A DNA stretch of 64,000 nucleotides. Origin: Elysia chlorotica (taxonomy: Eukaryota; Mollusca; Gastropoda; Plakobranchidae). Made by a program: the position numbers and the translations under genes. This document shows positions 37,490 through 50,300 of this stretch, one piece after another. Numbering within the stretch: the stretch's first letter is position 1; each line of letters begins with the position of its first letter. The stretch lies in assembly GCA_003991915.1 (NCBI GenBank), contig RQTK01000136.1, positions 462,281-526,280 on the forward strand, given 5' to 3'. The notes beneath the pieces were generated by a model. It saw nothing but the letters and a program-made list of their open reading frames with translations. It ran no database searches and was not told the DNA's origin.

Positions 37490-38246
37490 CGATTCCATCC
37501 ACAGAAATGTAGTGTCCTGAAGCTTGGATCAAAGAAATCTGGAACCAAGTATACAATGAAGGAAAAAGGCAACGGAGAGGAACACGAAATCGTTCTGGAG
37601 GAACATGACGTGGAGAAGGACCTAGGTGTCTATGTGGACAACGATCTCAGTTTTAAAGAACATGTCTCAAGAAGCACAGCAAAAGCCAACAAAGTTGTAG
37701 GGATTATCAGACGCACCTTTGATTTCCTCACAGAGGACCTCCTTGTATGTCTATACAAAAGCCTGGTAAGACCTCTCCTAGAATGGAAAAAAATGGTTAA
37801 ATTGATCAGTCTGGCAACCACAGCATAAAACCCTCTGTAGTGATGTGGAAGATGTTCAACGCCGTGCCACTAAACTCCTTGCATCCATCCGGGATAAACC
37901 GTACCCAGAACGCCTAGCAACTCTGAAACTTCCAAGCCTAGAATTCCGCCGCAAACGAGGTGACATGATAGACTTGTGGAAATACATCCATGGCGTATAC
38001 GACACTGATCGCCCGCACTTTGATATTGGGAATTCTCGGGACACCAGAGGAAACAGCCTGAAAATCTACAAACATCGCTGCAGGCTGAACTTACGCAGCA
38101 ACAGCTTTTCTCACCGAGTGATAAATGACTGGAATGGCCTACCAGAGAGTGTTGTGACGGCACCAACTGTGAACTGCTTTAAGAATCGTTTGGACAAGTA
38201 CTGGGAGAATCACCCCTCTCTGTACAACCCCCAATGTGCCTCTTAG
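37490..38246 (+). mobile_element. 5'-truncated LINE (CR1/Jockey-type), one frameshift
   Basis: The frame at 37490-37790 reads CSVLKLGSKKSGTKYTM, then EKDLGVYVDNDLSFKEHVS and SLVRPLLE. After a slip near 37780-37830 the next frame gives KTLCSDVEDVQRRATKLLA, LPSLEFRRKRGDMI and the end VINDWNGLPESVV ... FKNRLDKYW, stop at 38246. This is the post-RT C-terminal third of a CR1/Jockey-group LINE protein. The catalytic FADD/YADD part is absent. One frameshift only, so a relatively young relic. Confidence 0.88.
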
Positions 38247-39235
38247 GTTAATTGAGACAGCCCAGTACTATATGATATGTAAAACATCGTCTAAGCCACG
38301 CATGCCACATACTAGTACTAGGACCATACAATTTAGACCGATGAAAAGATCGAAAGGTCTACAACATCGAACATTTCAAGGTTCAAGGTTCAAGGTGAGA
38401 GAGAGGGACGTATCTACTGAAAATCTAGATATCAAGGGCATTAAGATCAATTTTATCATTCCCGTTATCAGCTGAGTGAAGACCATGGTGTTATCTAATT
38501 ATATCTCTAGATCTAGTGATTATTCATGTAAACATACTACTATGCCTTGTACTCCGATGACCGGTGTCTCTCCAAGAACACGGCAAGAAGAATAACAAAC
38601 AAGTTGTGGTTTCTGGCCGAGAAGAGCATGACACATGAAACTAAGCTTAACTCTAAAAATAAAAGATATTTAGTTTGTAGGCTGCCTTTATTCGGACCGG
38701 TATTGCGAATAATCTCTACAGCTTATCCGAAACAATAAAAATAACTGCCAGTAGGTGGCAAGTGAAAGCACAGTTCTTCAACCTGGCTCCTATACATGAT
38801 TGTATCTCGATTCGTTTTAAAAAGCGTCTAGCTAGTGAAAGAGGGAAATGTTGGAGTGTATCTGAATGTGATTCGAGAGATTAGAATAACAGGTCCGCCG
38901 CTGAACTGTTATTTGAGGTCCGCCGCGGAACTGTTATTCGTAATACTATTCTGAATAATCACTTCGTATTTTGTAAACAATGAGGTCAACACTCAACAGA
39001 ATCAAAACAAAACATTGCGAAGTGCAATAACTTTGTTTGGCTTAGGCTTATACCTATAATCAAGTAGAATCACGACTCCACCTAAACGAAAAAGTGAGTT
39101 TCAAGTTTATTCTCAGTAAACTCTTTTATTTTAGATGGCTTAAGAGGAAACTCATCGGGTTCTGTATACATGAGATCTACTCTGGAAAAAAAGATTTAGG
39201 AGCAGATTAAAAAAAAGAAAACATATATATGTAAA
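38247..39235. other. Intergenic, LINE 3' flank
   Basis: Contains a short direct repeat aggtccgccgc-gaactgttatt (38890-38940) and a triple ttcaaggt at about 38378-38396. No gene seen. Confidence 0.5.
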
Positions 39236-39239
39236 AGTC

Positions 39240-39770
39240 ATCCAAGAAATAGGCACTCCTTGAGTTTTGTGGTCCCTAACCTGTGGGCGATCAAAATTAA
39301 TGGCCTGGTGGGCGGGATTCGAGGGCTGGATTCGATTACAATGGGAGTCAGTCAAACTGTGAAGTGAGAAGAGAGAGGGAGGGAGGGAGATAAAGAGAGA
39401 CATGCAGACAGACATACATAGCACGTAACGTAAGTGTGAGAGACAAAGATAGAGATCTACAGTTTCAATTGCTTAACAGATCAATCTGGCCTAATTTTTA
39501 TGTGCTTGTGCACCCCCTTTCCCCGCCCGCATTCTACCAGTGTTCACATAAACAACTGAATACAATCAAATCACGTCCTGTCTTTTTGAATCAAACAAAA
39601 CATGCCAATACAATAAAAAGTAACAAAAAGACAGGGAGTGCAGCTGGTTGGTATATTATTCAATGTTAATAATCGAATTCCGGCCGCCCACCCATTTGAT
39701 CGCATACAGGCTGGGGACCACAAAACTCAAGGAGGAATCGGTAAAAGTTTTTGGACTGATCATGGGTTTC
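39240..39770. repeat. Imperfect inverted repeat pair, ~75-bp arms
   Basis: 39255-39330 (ctccttgagttttgtggtcc, cctgtgggcgatcaaa, gtgggcgggattcga) matches the reverse complement of 39675-39755 (ctccttgagttttgtggtcc, cctgtatgcgatcaaa, gtgggcggccggaattcga). A tRNA-B-box-like gggtttcgaaccag lies just outside, at about 39765-39779. Could be the ends of a non-autonomous DNA element or two copies of one repeat inserted head to head. Confidence 0.6.
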
Positions 39771-40655
39771 GAACCAGTGACATCCTGATTAGAATACCAA
39801 CACACTACCACTTTTAAGCCAATTAACTCCAGTCGTAAGGGAGATTTATACGCCTGACAGAAAACGCCATGCAGGTCTGTCCTCTGCTAATCTTGTCAGG
39901 GTTGGGCTGTCCAGTCCATTCCTTCAGGTTTTAGAGTCCAATACTTCACTTGTAACCCACTCTTTCTGCCTCCATCTAGTGTAGGGCCTACCATGCATCA
40001 CTATCTAGGCCTGGCTGTTTTGGATGACTTTTAACTACATGTAGCTGAACCTTGCTAAGCAAGATTTTTTTTTTTCACCACCGCTACCAACTTTTCCTGT
40101 AGGCCTGTCTGTGTCTTCATATCTTGGGCTCAGCCTAGTTTTGATGGTCTTTCCAGGAAATTCCCAAGTACAACATTGTGTATAGCTTAAAACTTATCTT
40201 AAAAATGCAATTAAGAAAGCAACTCAGTTGGCAATCTAGATTGAAATCGAGCTAGATCTAAAGACTCTCTGCTCTATCTACATTAAATATGACTATTAAC
40301 ATTATAAACCATTGAACATTGTGGATCTTTTTATATTTTTCACACTGGATCTTTTGCTGTTTTTGAAAATTCTTAAAACTTAGCTCATAAAAAGTGTTGT
40401 ATACATGCATTAAATGTAACCTTGCTACTTGGTGTTAGAATGTGCTAAACAAACAATATCACATCTTACAGTATACATAAATCTTTGGAATTAGATATAT
40501 CTGGGTGCCGAGATTAGATTTTTTCAGTCCGTGACTCTGCTGTGAAACCAAGGAGAGATTACTACATCATCTCAAATTTGATGTGAGAATGGATGGAAAG
40601 AATAAATTATGGATGAACAAATTAAAAAATGTGATGCACTCTCTCTAGGACCTAA
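39771..40655. other. Intergenic, no feature seen
   Basis: No conserved ORF or recognised repeat. Confidence 0.5.
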
Positions 40656-40659
40656 ATTC

Positions 40660-40885
<226 letters not shown>

Positions 40886-40999
40886 TCTTACTATTTCTCC
40901 CTTTCACTCTCATTAAAAAATCTCCTGGTGGATTAAAACATTTTATTAAACAATTTTCTCAATGATAGCCTATATATGAATTTGGATAGCAAATAAGCC

Positions 41000-42725
41000 T
41001 CAAACGAATCATCTTACAAATTCTTGAGAAGTAGAGACTACTATACTTTTTTAAACTCTTGAAATTGATTTTTGTTTGTTTCTAGGTCACAAATCAGCAA
41101 AATAATGTTTTGATTGACAAATTCAGATAATATATCTGATTTTATTCTACAGCTTTACTGGAAAATGTGGAGTTTCACAAATTTACAAATTTAAAGAAAG
41201 GTAGAATACTGGAGAGCTCAATGGAACAGGAGGGTTGTACTTGTAGCTGTACTGTTGACAGCTTTGAGAACAAATCAAGGTAAGATAATTTTAACCTTAT
41301 AATATGTTTTTAAAAATATACACACATGTATTTCTATTATTATCATTAGTATTATTGACTCCAATCTTTTTATTAAACGACTTTTAAGATACTGGAAATA
41401 CCACTTTAAATATATTCAAACATACAGCACAGTGAAAGACACATCTTTGTTTTCTTACTCTAAGATACAAATTTAATCAGATTCTTTTTTTTTTTTTTGG
41501 TTACATCTGATTTACACTGTTTCTCAAACATCACAAAAATAGCCTGAACAATCCTACCGCTTTTTTGAAACATCTGTATATTATCTTATATCACATGACA
41601 GATCCACGCTGAAAGTTGGCTCTCTAGGCCTACACCTTGCAGTCGTATTGTAATAAATTTTTAACAGTGATGCCAATTTTCCGTAAATTTAAGCATCTTC
41701 AGTAAAAAAAAAAAAAAAGTTGGAAGGTCAGAATTCAGGAAAAATTAATATGTGAAGGAATTATGTTTGTGAATCAATATTCTATGCCAAATTAAGCCAA
41801 AAGTTCAATAAAAAAAAAACAATTATCCAGTTGGCATCACTGTTGTAAACCTGCACATTTGGCCTGTGGATCCAAGATGTCAGTATGTTGTTGGCAGTCT
41901 GAACTGTGTCATGTCCGCCATCAAGTTTTGTAAAAGGGCGTTGAAGGATTATATGGTCAGTTGTCTCAGGACTTTCATTACATTTACATAGAGTACTTGT
42001 GGGTGATTCCCTGAGTTGCTATTTATGTATATTAGACTTTGTTCAAAGCCTGAAATAGGTTCTGCTGGACTAGATTTTCTGCTTTTGGCTTTTTTCCCCC
42101 CATTCTTCTTTCCATGTTGCACTCATGTTGAATTCCCACATGGTTGAAAGAGCATCTAGATTTGAGTCTTGATGTTTTGGGGGCATCATCTTTCTGCTTG
42201 TTTCACCTTTTATAGTATTATAAAATATTATAGTGACTTATTTGTTACATTTAGCAAGATTTTTTTCCTCTTCAAATAGTAACTTTAGCACAAGTATGGC
42301 AGTATTCGTTCAATTTGTAAACCTCTAAACAAGCACATCCTGTAGAAATATATGTTAGGCCAATATATTAAATATATGAGGAAAGAGTTACAGAACATAG
42401 TGAGAAGACATAATCCCTTAATTTCGGTTCAAGTTTGCTCATCAAGGAAAAGGGTTGAGTACTGCTTATTCTAGAGAACATAAGTGAAAAACAAAACTAT
42501 TTATAATGCAAAAGGATGCTACGAAATTTCTAATAGTTGAACGGAATTTTATATACGGTAAATATTTAGAAAACTCATTCCTCCTATAGGCATTTATATG
42601 ATTGGAAATATTGCATGTACGATCAAAGGAACCCAAATAATATCCACCTGTGTCAAGCGACATATGCATAAGGCAATTTCTTTCATTAATGAGCAATGGG
42701 GGATAGGTAATGAGACGAAGAGACA
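41000..42725. other. Intergenic, no gene supported
   Basis: AT-rich. A stretch ending caaatcaag|gtaaga at about 41220-41281 looks like a possible short exon (ATG at 41221), but it does not join the next SLC49A4 exon in frame, so it could at best be non-coding 5' UTR. An imperfect repeat of catttttttt/caatttttt type surrounds 41680-41830. Confidence 0.35.
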
Positions 42726-42734
42726 GTCAGATAG

Positions 42735-42736
42735 AC

Positions 42737-42777
<41 letters not shown>
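42735..42777. repeat. (AG)n microsatellite
   Basis: About 40 bp of gacagacag/AG units, abutting directly the duplicated segment at 42779. Confidence 0.9.
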
Positions 42778-42778
42778 C

Positions 42779-43120
42779 AATTGTCCATGCTGCCACACAG
42801 AGACAGTGCTGGGATACCATGACTCTTGTCATGTCTCAGCCGGTCACATTATGACACCGACCCAACCAGTAGAGTAGGGGACGAAATAGCACAAATACAT
42901 TTTTGATTTTTGACCGATCTTAGGATTTGAACAGGGAACTGCTGTTGCGAGACCAACACTCTACCACTTGAGCCGGTTCGCTCAGGTTCTAGGATAGAAT
43001 GGAAATTAATTGTGGCGCTTGGTGGTAGTCATTCTCTAAAACCACAATAATGCGGGCCTCTGTTTGATCTGAACACGCCATGATAAATTGGAAACGTCTT
43101 TTTTTAAACTTAATCTACAT
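42779..43120 (-). mobile_element. SINE, second subfamily, truncated tail; duplicate of 45850-46191
   Basis: The minus-strand element has head ggctcaagtggtagagtgtt (A box) and ctgttcaaatcc (B box), then the same body as the common SINE (gttgggtcggtgtc, gtgaccggctgagac). Its tail is cut at the AG tract. The segment, including ~110 bp of flank (attaattgtggcgcttggtg), looks identical to 45850-46191 over ~340 bp. Confidence 0.85.
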
Positions 43121-43139
43121 ATTCTTTTCACGTTCACCA

Positions 43140-43855
43140 AGAACACTGCAACTGCATGATATCGTGAACATACAACAACAGGACCAATTAGTCACACCTT
43201 GATCTGACGATATTTAGGTTGGCTTCAAGTTCAAGTATCTGTGGCTACATAGATAAGAATTAAGATGCATCGTGCTGGATGTGTGGGGCTGTGGCGCATG
43301 TCTTTGCATTATCAGAGTCGGTCATAAACTTTCTTTATAACTATGCCCATAGAGTTGATCAGCTTCTAAGTTGGAATCAACGGAAACCCTCCCACAATCT
43401 ACAGCGAAAACAGCTGTGTAGGGCTATGTCTGTCCATTAGCAATAGCATCTTGTTGGAGCTGAGGAGACTGATGTTAAATTAATGAATAGTCAATATAAA
43501 AATGACTGTCAATCTAAGCGTACATAACTGGGACCTCTCAGCTGTCAATCCATTTCACAGGGGTTTGTTTATTTTTCGTGTATTCTTCCATACATGTGTG
43601 TATTTGGTGTGTTTGGACTCCAACTTAAGCGTTCTTAACTGGGACATCTCAGACTCCAACCAGTAACTAGTTTGGATTCTAACCTTGTCATAATTCCCAT
43701 CTGGTTCCAAGTTGCAACTTGTATATTGTACTCAATGTACTCAACCTTACAGTTGTACTCTTTATTTCACATCGGATACTACAACTGAAAGTTTTGTACT
43801 AGTACAAAACAGTGCCACTGAGCCGTGATAAGTAGAGCTAGAGTTTTTAGGTATT
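43140..43855. other. Intergenic, no feature seen
   Basis: Contains a loose direct repeat (aactgggac.tctcag at about 43529 and 43635). No gene. Confidence 0.5.
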
Positions 43856-43861
43856 TTTCAG

Positions 43862-44105
43862 CAGTGGTCCTGGGTAGAACATCGGCTTCTGATGCAAAAG
43901 GTCCGTGATTCGAGTCCTGGCGATTTCGCTCCCTACTGGTTGGGTTGGTGTCAGTTTAATGTGAACGGCTGAGACAGGAGTCATGGTATCCCCGCACTGT
44001 CTCGTGTGTGGCAGCACATAACTTAAATTGTCCGACGTCAGTCTTGGGGCCCGTCCATAATATACATATAAAGTGCTGATGTTGGACGTCAAACCAACTC
44101 AACTA
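43862..44105 (+). mobile_element. tRNA-derived SINE, near full length
   Basis: gtggtcctgggtagaacatc, gattcgagtcctggcgattt, ctccctactggttgggttgg, gagacaggagtcatggtatc and tail gttggacgtcaaaccaactc. Confidence 0.9.
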
Positions 44106-44754
44106 TTGTGAATCCTATAAATTGATCTGGGTTACTGGCGTCTATTAATAGTGTCCGTTTTAGTCAGACATACTCTTTTGGCTATAGCTAGAGAACTAGG
44201 GCTGTAGGCCTATCCTTAATGCAGCTACCTTAAATAACAGGCTTTGTCAGCAAATTAACTGAAGTGAACCAAAGATTTCCATAAATGGCGTAATTAATAA
44301 TGCTATTAATAGAAATCTGTGTAGTGAACACATTGTATGTTTTGCACACCAACGTTAATATAATTATCTATTTATTTCAAATTAGTATCATTATTGGTAC
44401 ATGATAATACTCAGTGAATATGTTTTCGTTCAGCCTTCAAGCCTTCTAATCTAAAAATGCAAATTGTCCTGACTGTGGCCGGTATTTTGATGATATCGCT
44501 CTTTTTGGTACTAAATATGAATGTTTGTTTTGGTGCATTACCTGTTAAAGCAGTACTTTTGGAAGACTTACTATTTATGTATTATAAACAGTTATGTGGT
44601 GCATAATCAGTGACATCGGGAATAGACCTTGGCCTACTTACAATAGAAGTTCAACAACACAATAATATTATTAGGCTATCACAAAGTCAAGTTCATGTAG
44701 ATCGATGTTAGTCAGAATAAGATTGGCCAGAGATCGGTGGGCACATCTTAGGGG

Positions 44755-44879
44755 GCAAAAAAGGAGGGAGGGAAAGGAGAGAGAGGGAGGCAGACAGACA
44801 GAGGCACATAGAGAGAAAAGAATGGGAGACAGAAGAGTGGAGGGGACCAAAGAGAGAGAGTGAGAGAAAGGAGAGAGAG

Positions 44880-44921
<42 letters not shown>

Positions 44922-44940
44922 AAGAAAGAAAGAGAGAGAT
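44755..44940. repeat. (GA)n-rich purine tract
   Basis: Interrupted GA, GGGA and GAAA repeats for ~185 bp. Confidence 0.9.
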
Positions 44941-45075
44941 GACTACTAGCTCCCGTTGCTTGTAAACATCCAGCACCTCGCTGCACAATCTTTTACAAGC
45001 GCGAAGAAGCGAGCGTGTCTTCAACAAGCGCTCAGTGTTAAAGTAGAGCTGCTGTGACTGAGTGCTATCTCAAGT
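44941..45075 (+). promoter_or_regulatory. Possible SLC49A4 5' non-coding exon / promoter region
   Basis: Relatively GC- and CpG-richer than its surroundings (caagcgcgaagaagcgagcg) and ending in a donor-like ctcaa|gtgagg at about 45075. It lies upstream of the first visible coding exon at 47182, which itself has an acceptor and therefore needs an upstream exon. There is no direct proof of transcription. Confidence 0.25.
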
Positions 45076-45779
45076 GAGGCTAACACTGATAGCTATTATC
45101 ATTATCTCACATTCTCTGGTCAGTGGTAATGAAAGTTCAGACAATCATTATGAACAAGGTTAGAGCGCAGATTACAAATCGATTATGTTCCGTCAGATAC
45201 GACAATGCGACAATGCCCAACTCGTGATTGCTAATTGTTTCTTCGTAGGCCTACTTTGTATACATAGTAGGCTACCTACCACCACTGTGAAAGTAATGGA
45301 TAATTGACTGCTGCCGATTTCACGGATACTTACGCATAACCAGACCTATGGTAACAATATTTTTTTTAGTTTGAGAAGTTTGGGTGATTTTTATTATTGC
45401 ATTATAATTAAATTGAAATACATATGTACACATAATTATGTAAGATCAGTTGATAAAACATGTAAAACCATTACTATTACATGTCGTCTGTAAATGTACT
45501 GTCGGAACAATGCGATTACATGGTCAATGTACTGAATTATATTGCTTTTAGAGTTAGTGTTGCATAAAAGCCCTTAACACCACTCTTTTTATTGGAGATA
45601 GTATTTGCAGTCTTGTGTCAACAAAAAATACTCCTCTGAGTCACTGAGTCTGAGGCTAAAACACAATATTCATGACTGTATTTTTAAAAGCAAGAACTTC
45701 ATGGAGAATATTAATTTAGACAGAAATGTAGACAAGAATGGAAAGTACCCCGGTAATTGTGGCGCTGATTTTTTTTTTG

Positions 45780-46191
45780 TGTGCTTGCTTAGCGTCCTAC
45801 GTCAGCACTATATCGGCTATATTGTGGACGGGTCCCCAAACTAACTTCTTACAATTGTCCATGCTGCCACACAGAGACAGTGCTGGGATACCATGACTCT
45901 TGTCATGTCTCAGCCGGTCACATTATGACACCGACCCAACCAGTAGAGTAGGGGACGAAATAGCACAAATACATTTTTGATTTTTGACCGATCTTAGGAT
46001 TTGAACAGGGAACTGCTGTTGCGAGACCAACACTCTACCACTTGAGCCGGTTCGCTCAGGTTCTAGGATAGAATGGAAATTAATTGTGGCGCTTGGTGGT
46101 AGTCATTCTCTAAAACCACAATAATGCGGGCCTCTGTTTGATCTGAACACGCCATGATAAATTGGAAACGTCTTTTTTTAAACTTAATCTA
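45780..46191 (-). mobile_element. SINE, second subfamily, full length, plus flank
   Basis: Minus orientation, tail first: ttgcttagcgtcctacgtca, gctatattgtggacgggtcc, tgccacacagagacagtgct, body, then head with B box (ggatttgaacagg) and A box (accacttgagccggtt). 45850-46191 is repeated at 42779-43120. Confidence 0.85.
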
Positions 46192-46199
46192 ATGTACCG

Positions 46200-46202
46200 A
46201 TG

Positions 46203-46275
<73 letters not shown>

Positions 46276-46280
46276 CTCCC
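46200..46280. repeat. (TTA)n microsatellite, left of gap
   Basis: Perfect TTA repeats for ~70 bp running to the N block. Confidence 0.95.
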
Positions 46281-46500
46281 NNNNNNNNNNNNNNNNNNNN
46301 NNNNNNNNNNNNNNNNNNNNNNNNNNNNNNNNNNNNNNNNNNNNNNNNNNNNNNNNNNNNNNNNNNNNNNNNNNNNNNNNNNNNNNNNNNNNNNNNNNNN
46401 NNNNNNNNNNNNNNNNNNNNNNNNNNNNNNNNNNNNNNNNNNNNNNNNNNNNNNNNNNNNNNNNNNNNNNNNNNNNNNNNNNNNNNNNNNNNNNNNNNNN
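46281..46500. other. Assembly gap (220 N)
   Basis: Unknown bases between a TTA and a TCTA microsatellite; ORFs drawn through it are meaningless. Confidence 1.
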
Positions 46501-46605
<105 letters not shown>

Positions 46606-47181
46606 TCTAGATTTTTATGCATTTTTCAGCAGCGGTTAGTTACAGGCTTTGAGTTTGAGTGAAAAATCCATGAAAATGATGGCGTTTTGGGGATCAAGAA
46701 CCCTCAGCGTGTAAATACCTTGCCACTCAAAGTGGGTTACAGATAACATTTATCCATCAGAACATTTATCCATCAGATTTAATGAAAACATAATAAACAC
46801 TTATTTCGATGTTTGAAAAAAATTACACCAGCTTTGAAAAACATTTCTTTGATATACAGTACTTAGAATCTGTTACGAGAATTTTACCTTGAAATTGAAT
46901 GTATTCCTCATGAGTCGAATATCCATATATTGACCATTTAAAATGTAGGGATTCACACAGACCCTAAGACATACAAAACAGTGTGCAAAACAAGACAAAC
47001 CTCTAACAGTCTAAGCTAAAATGGTTCTGATTGTGATAATACAAAAGCAATGCAAGTCTATATATAATATAACACGCCCTACACTGAACAAATCTTAGTT
47101 GTTGAACACGCTGAAATCTAACGCAAAGAAAAACAAAAAAAAAAAAACAATAACAGCTTGGTTTTGTTTATATTTTTGCAG

Positions 47182-47364
47182 TTACCAATGAGACCAGTAT
47201 GAACCTTAACCAGGAGGAGAGAACCCATCTTCTTTCGAGGACAACTGTCGGGCCTGAGCGAGGGACAGGGGAACCTGGTCAAGATGACTTTCTAAACAAC
47301 CAAATTCACTACAACTCCTTCCCTGGTATCAACACTCCAGAGGATGAGGACAACAACCACTTAG
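47182..47364 (+). CDS. SLC49A4: SLC49A4 first coding exon, dileucine motif
   Basis: Acceptor tatttttgcag|TTACC. ATG 47199 (A at -3) opens MNLNQEERTHLLSRTTVG; the earlier ATG at 47188 is out of frame and stops at once. The tail is hydrophilic and acidic (TPEDEDNNH). E-R-T-H-L-L fits the [DE]xxxL[LI] lysosomal sorting signal found at the same place in vertebrate DIRC2. Donor TTAG|gtaggt, phase 1. Confidence 0.88.
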
Positions 47365-50300
47365 GTAGGTGTATAGTACTTTAGTGGTACCCTGTGGCCA
47401 CCCCTCTATGTTTATCTTGTTAATTCAGGATGTTAACTGTATAATGAAATTATCCTCCAAGTTTTGTTATTACAGGGGGGAGGTTTGTATGGTCTTTTGT
47501 CTGATTTGTATGGTCGTTTGTCTGATGACTTCCATTACATGTATATGATAGTCATGGTTTGTATATGTTTGATGAATTTTCAACCTTAACTGTATCATGA
47601 AATTATCCTCCAACTTTTGTCATTATATTATAGTGATGTTTTGTTTATGTTTGATAAAATCTCAGCCTAAACTGTATCATAAAATTATCCTCCTTCAAGT
47701 TTTGTTATTACGCTGGGGAGGTTTGTATGGTCGTTTAGGGGTGCGAGGTGGCCCTGGGGTAGAACATTGGCTTCCGACACAAAAGGTCAGAATTCGAGCC
47801 CTGGCGATTGCGCTCCCTACTGGTTGGGACGGTGTCAGTTTAATATGACCTGCTGAGACAGAAGTCATGGTATCCCCGCCCTGTCTCGTGTATGGCAGCA
47901 CATAAAATTGTCAGACTTCAATCTTGGGGCCCGTCCTCAATATAGCTTGTTGTAGTGCTGATGTTGGGTCTTAAACCAACTCAACCCGTATGGTCGTTTA
48001 TCTAATGACTTCCATTACATGTATAAATTATTATAGTCATGGTTTGTTTATGGTTGATAAAATTACACCAAGTCTTGTTTGTTTGTTGTTTTTATTTAAA
48101 AGGAGAACCTTTTTTTTTCTCTTTAACTCTTTAAATTTTTCTTTGATGCCTCCATCCAACTGTATAGTAGGTGATTATCAAAATGAAGTGTCTTTTCTCA
48201 GTACTTTCTCTTCTTTAGTTAGATTTTGACTTAACTTGAAATTATCTGCTTACAATCTTCAGAGTTCTTCCATAACTTAGTTCAAAATCATTCTGTTTTA
48301 TTCAACTTAAAAGTCCCTCACAAAAATTATCTTTATTTGTTTTTTTATGTTGAATACACTCTTTGCAAATTTCAGCAGCATTCTTATTTTTATTTAGATT
48401 GCTCACGGAAACAACTAGTTAACACTCATGGGTAATTTAAAATTAAATGAGATTGAATGATCTCTATGACACATAGACGAGTTTCTTTTAAGTGATAGAA
48501 AATATGGCAAACAAAATTTTGTTAACAGTCAAGGCGACAATAACAAATTATTTCTTCGTTTTTTTAAATGAAAGACATACAGAAATATTCAAGAGTTAGA
48601 AAGAAATAATCATAAATATTTTATCAATGTATGTTTTATTTAGGATGTGGCGATTTTTTTTTTATTGTGGGTTAAATAATTAATTTTATTGCTATAAACC
48701 TCTTTAAAGGGCAAGTGAAGCCCACAATTCAATCAACGGACAGTGAAGCAAACGAAGCAGGTTCCATACAAGTAAGCTTTGCATTTGCTATTTTTTATTT
48801 AAAGTTATAGCTGGGTTTGCATCAGTCATCCTCACTCGTGTTGGAAAATTTTAACTTAAAAGTCGTAGTGTTTTGAAACATGCATTTTGTAGGAGCTTCC
48901 TACTGTTTGAAAGAAAGAGTTTGTTGGTGAAGTTGTCTTTAGCGCAATGAGTTTATAAAGAAAAAACTTACTCAATTACACATTAGTCACATAGTCTTGG
49001 AATCCTTGAAGTTTTTTTTTGTTTTTTTTTGTTTTTTTTGTGGGTGTGACAAAAATAAAATGTTCGGTGCATAGTGCAAAATGCACAAATAAGATTTTTC
49101 GCCATTTCCAAACTCAATTTACCTAAATACTATACCTAGAGCTTTTCGACTTAGTGGATAACAACTTTTCAGCACAGAAATAAAAATTGCAGTTTTTAAG
49201 ATAGTGTTTTGGGTGCATGATGAAATTACACGCCTGGAAACAAAAATTTTTTAAACCTCAATCTTGACTAGGTGCAAGAATAATGCAAACAACAACGTTT
49301 CATAGTTTCATATTATATTTTTTTCATGACTTTTCATATTTTCATAATTATTATATTTTTTTCTCCAGACCTACAAACGGAGATGGTACATGTTAATTAC
49401 CTATGCTTTGTTTGCCTTGGCTCAAAACGGGCTCTGGAACACATGGGGACCTATTTCAGCCAGCAGTGAGGAAGCATTTGGATGGTACATTGTTTTTTTT
49501 TACTAGCTCCAGGATTTTTGTTTTGTTTTTTTGTTTTAATACAAACCATTTCTCTTAATGTTAAGTAACTGTCACATGTATGATTGTTTAAACAAATTCT
49601 TAATATTAACTTTTAGGTAATATGTCTTGTACCTTTCTAAATGTATTATTTTTATTTGATTTTTCTTTTTACTGTTCTGAATGTCATATATTTCATACTT
49701 ATACGTTTTTTAGTCCACCATTAAGGTTATACATTTTTTAGTCCATCATTAAGGTTGTTATTTCCATGTTTTAATAATGTTACGCTCATAGAGCACCACC
49801 TTTGTGTAGTGGTTATGCGCGATATGAAAACTATGTATTATTATTATTATTATTATTAAAGATTTGTTGCCATGTGTTTCAAATAAATAGCAGCTTAATG
49901 TAATTAGTGGAAGAGCATACAGTTAGAATCAATGCTTAACAGTGCCTTTGGAGTTTATTCCTATTCTTTTTCTTATTAGCCTGACCTGCTGGGTGAACAT
50001 TTGCAATGAGAATTTCCAGTTTGATTAAAATATATGTAACGATTTAATGCAGTGGCTAGCTACATCCTAACCACTTTCAAGGGTTTATATTTCATATTAA
50101 GTTATTCCTTCTGAAGTCTATCTTTATGGCTAAAACAATTTTTTTTTAATCTTTTGAATTATTTTTTAATATAAAGTGAGTGAAATACATGTTTCGAAAT
50201 AGCAGTTAATTATGGAGACAAAGTAGTTATTGAGAAAGAAAATTGAAATAAATTTAAGCATCTCCCTAATTTTTTGTAACAAGCAGATATATAATATAGT

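Noticed and set aside
41221..41281. Possible first coding exon of SLC49A4 (ATG at 41221, donor-like caag|gtaaga)
   Set aside because: Spliced to 47182 it meets a stop at once and has no family similarity; at most 5' UTR.
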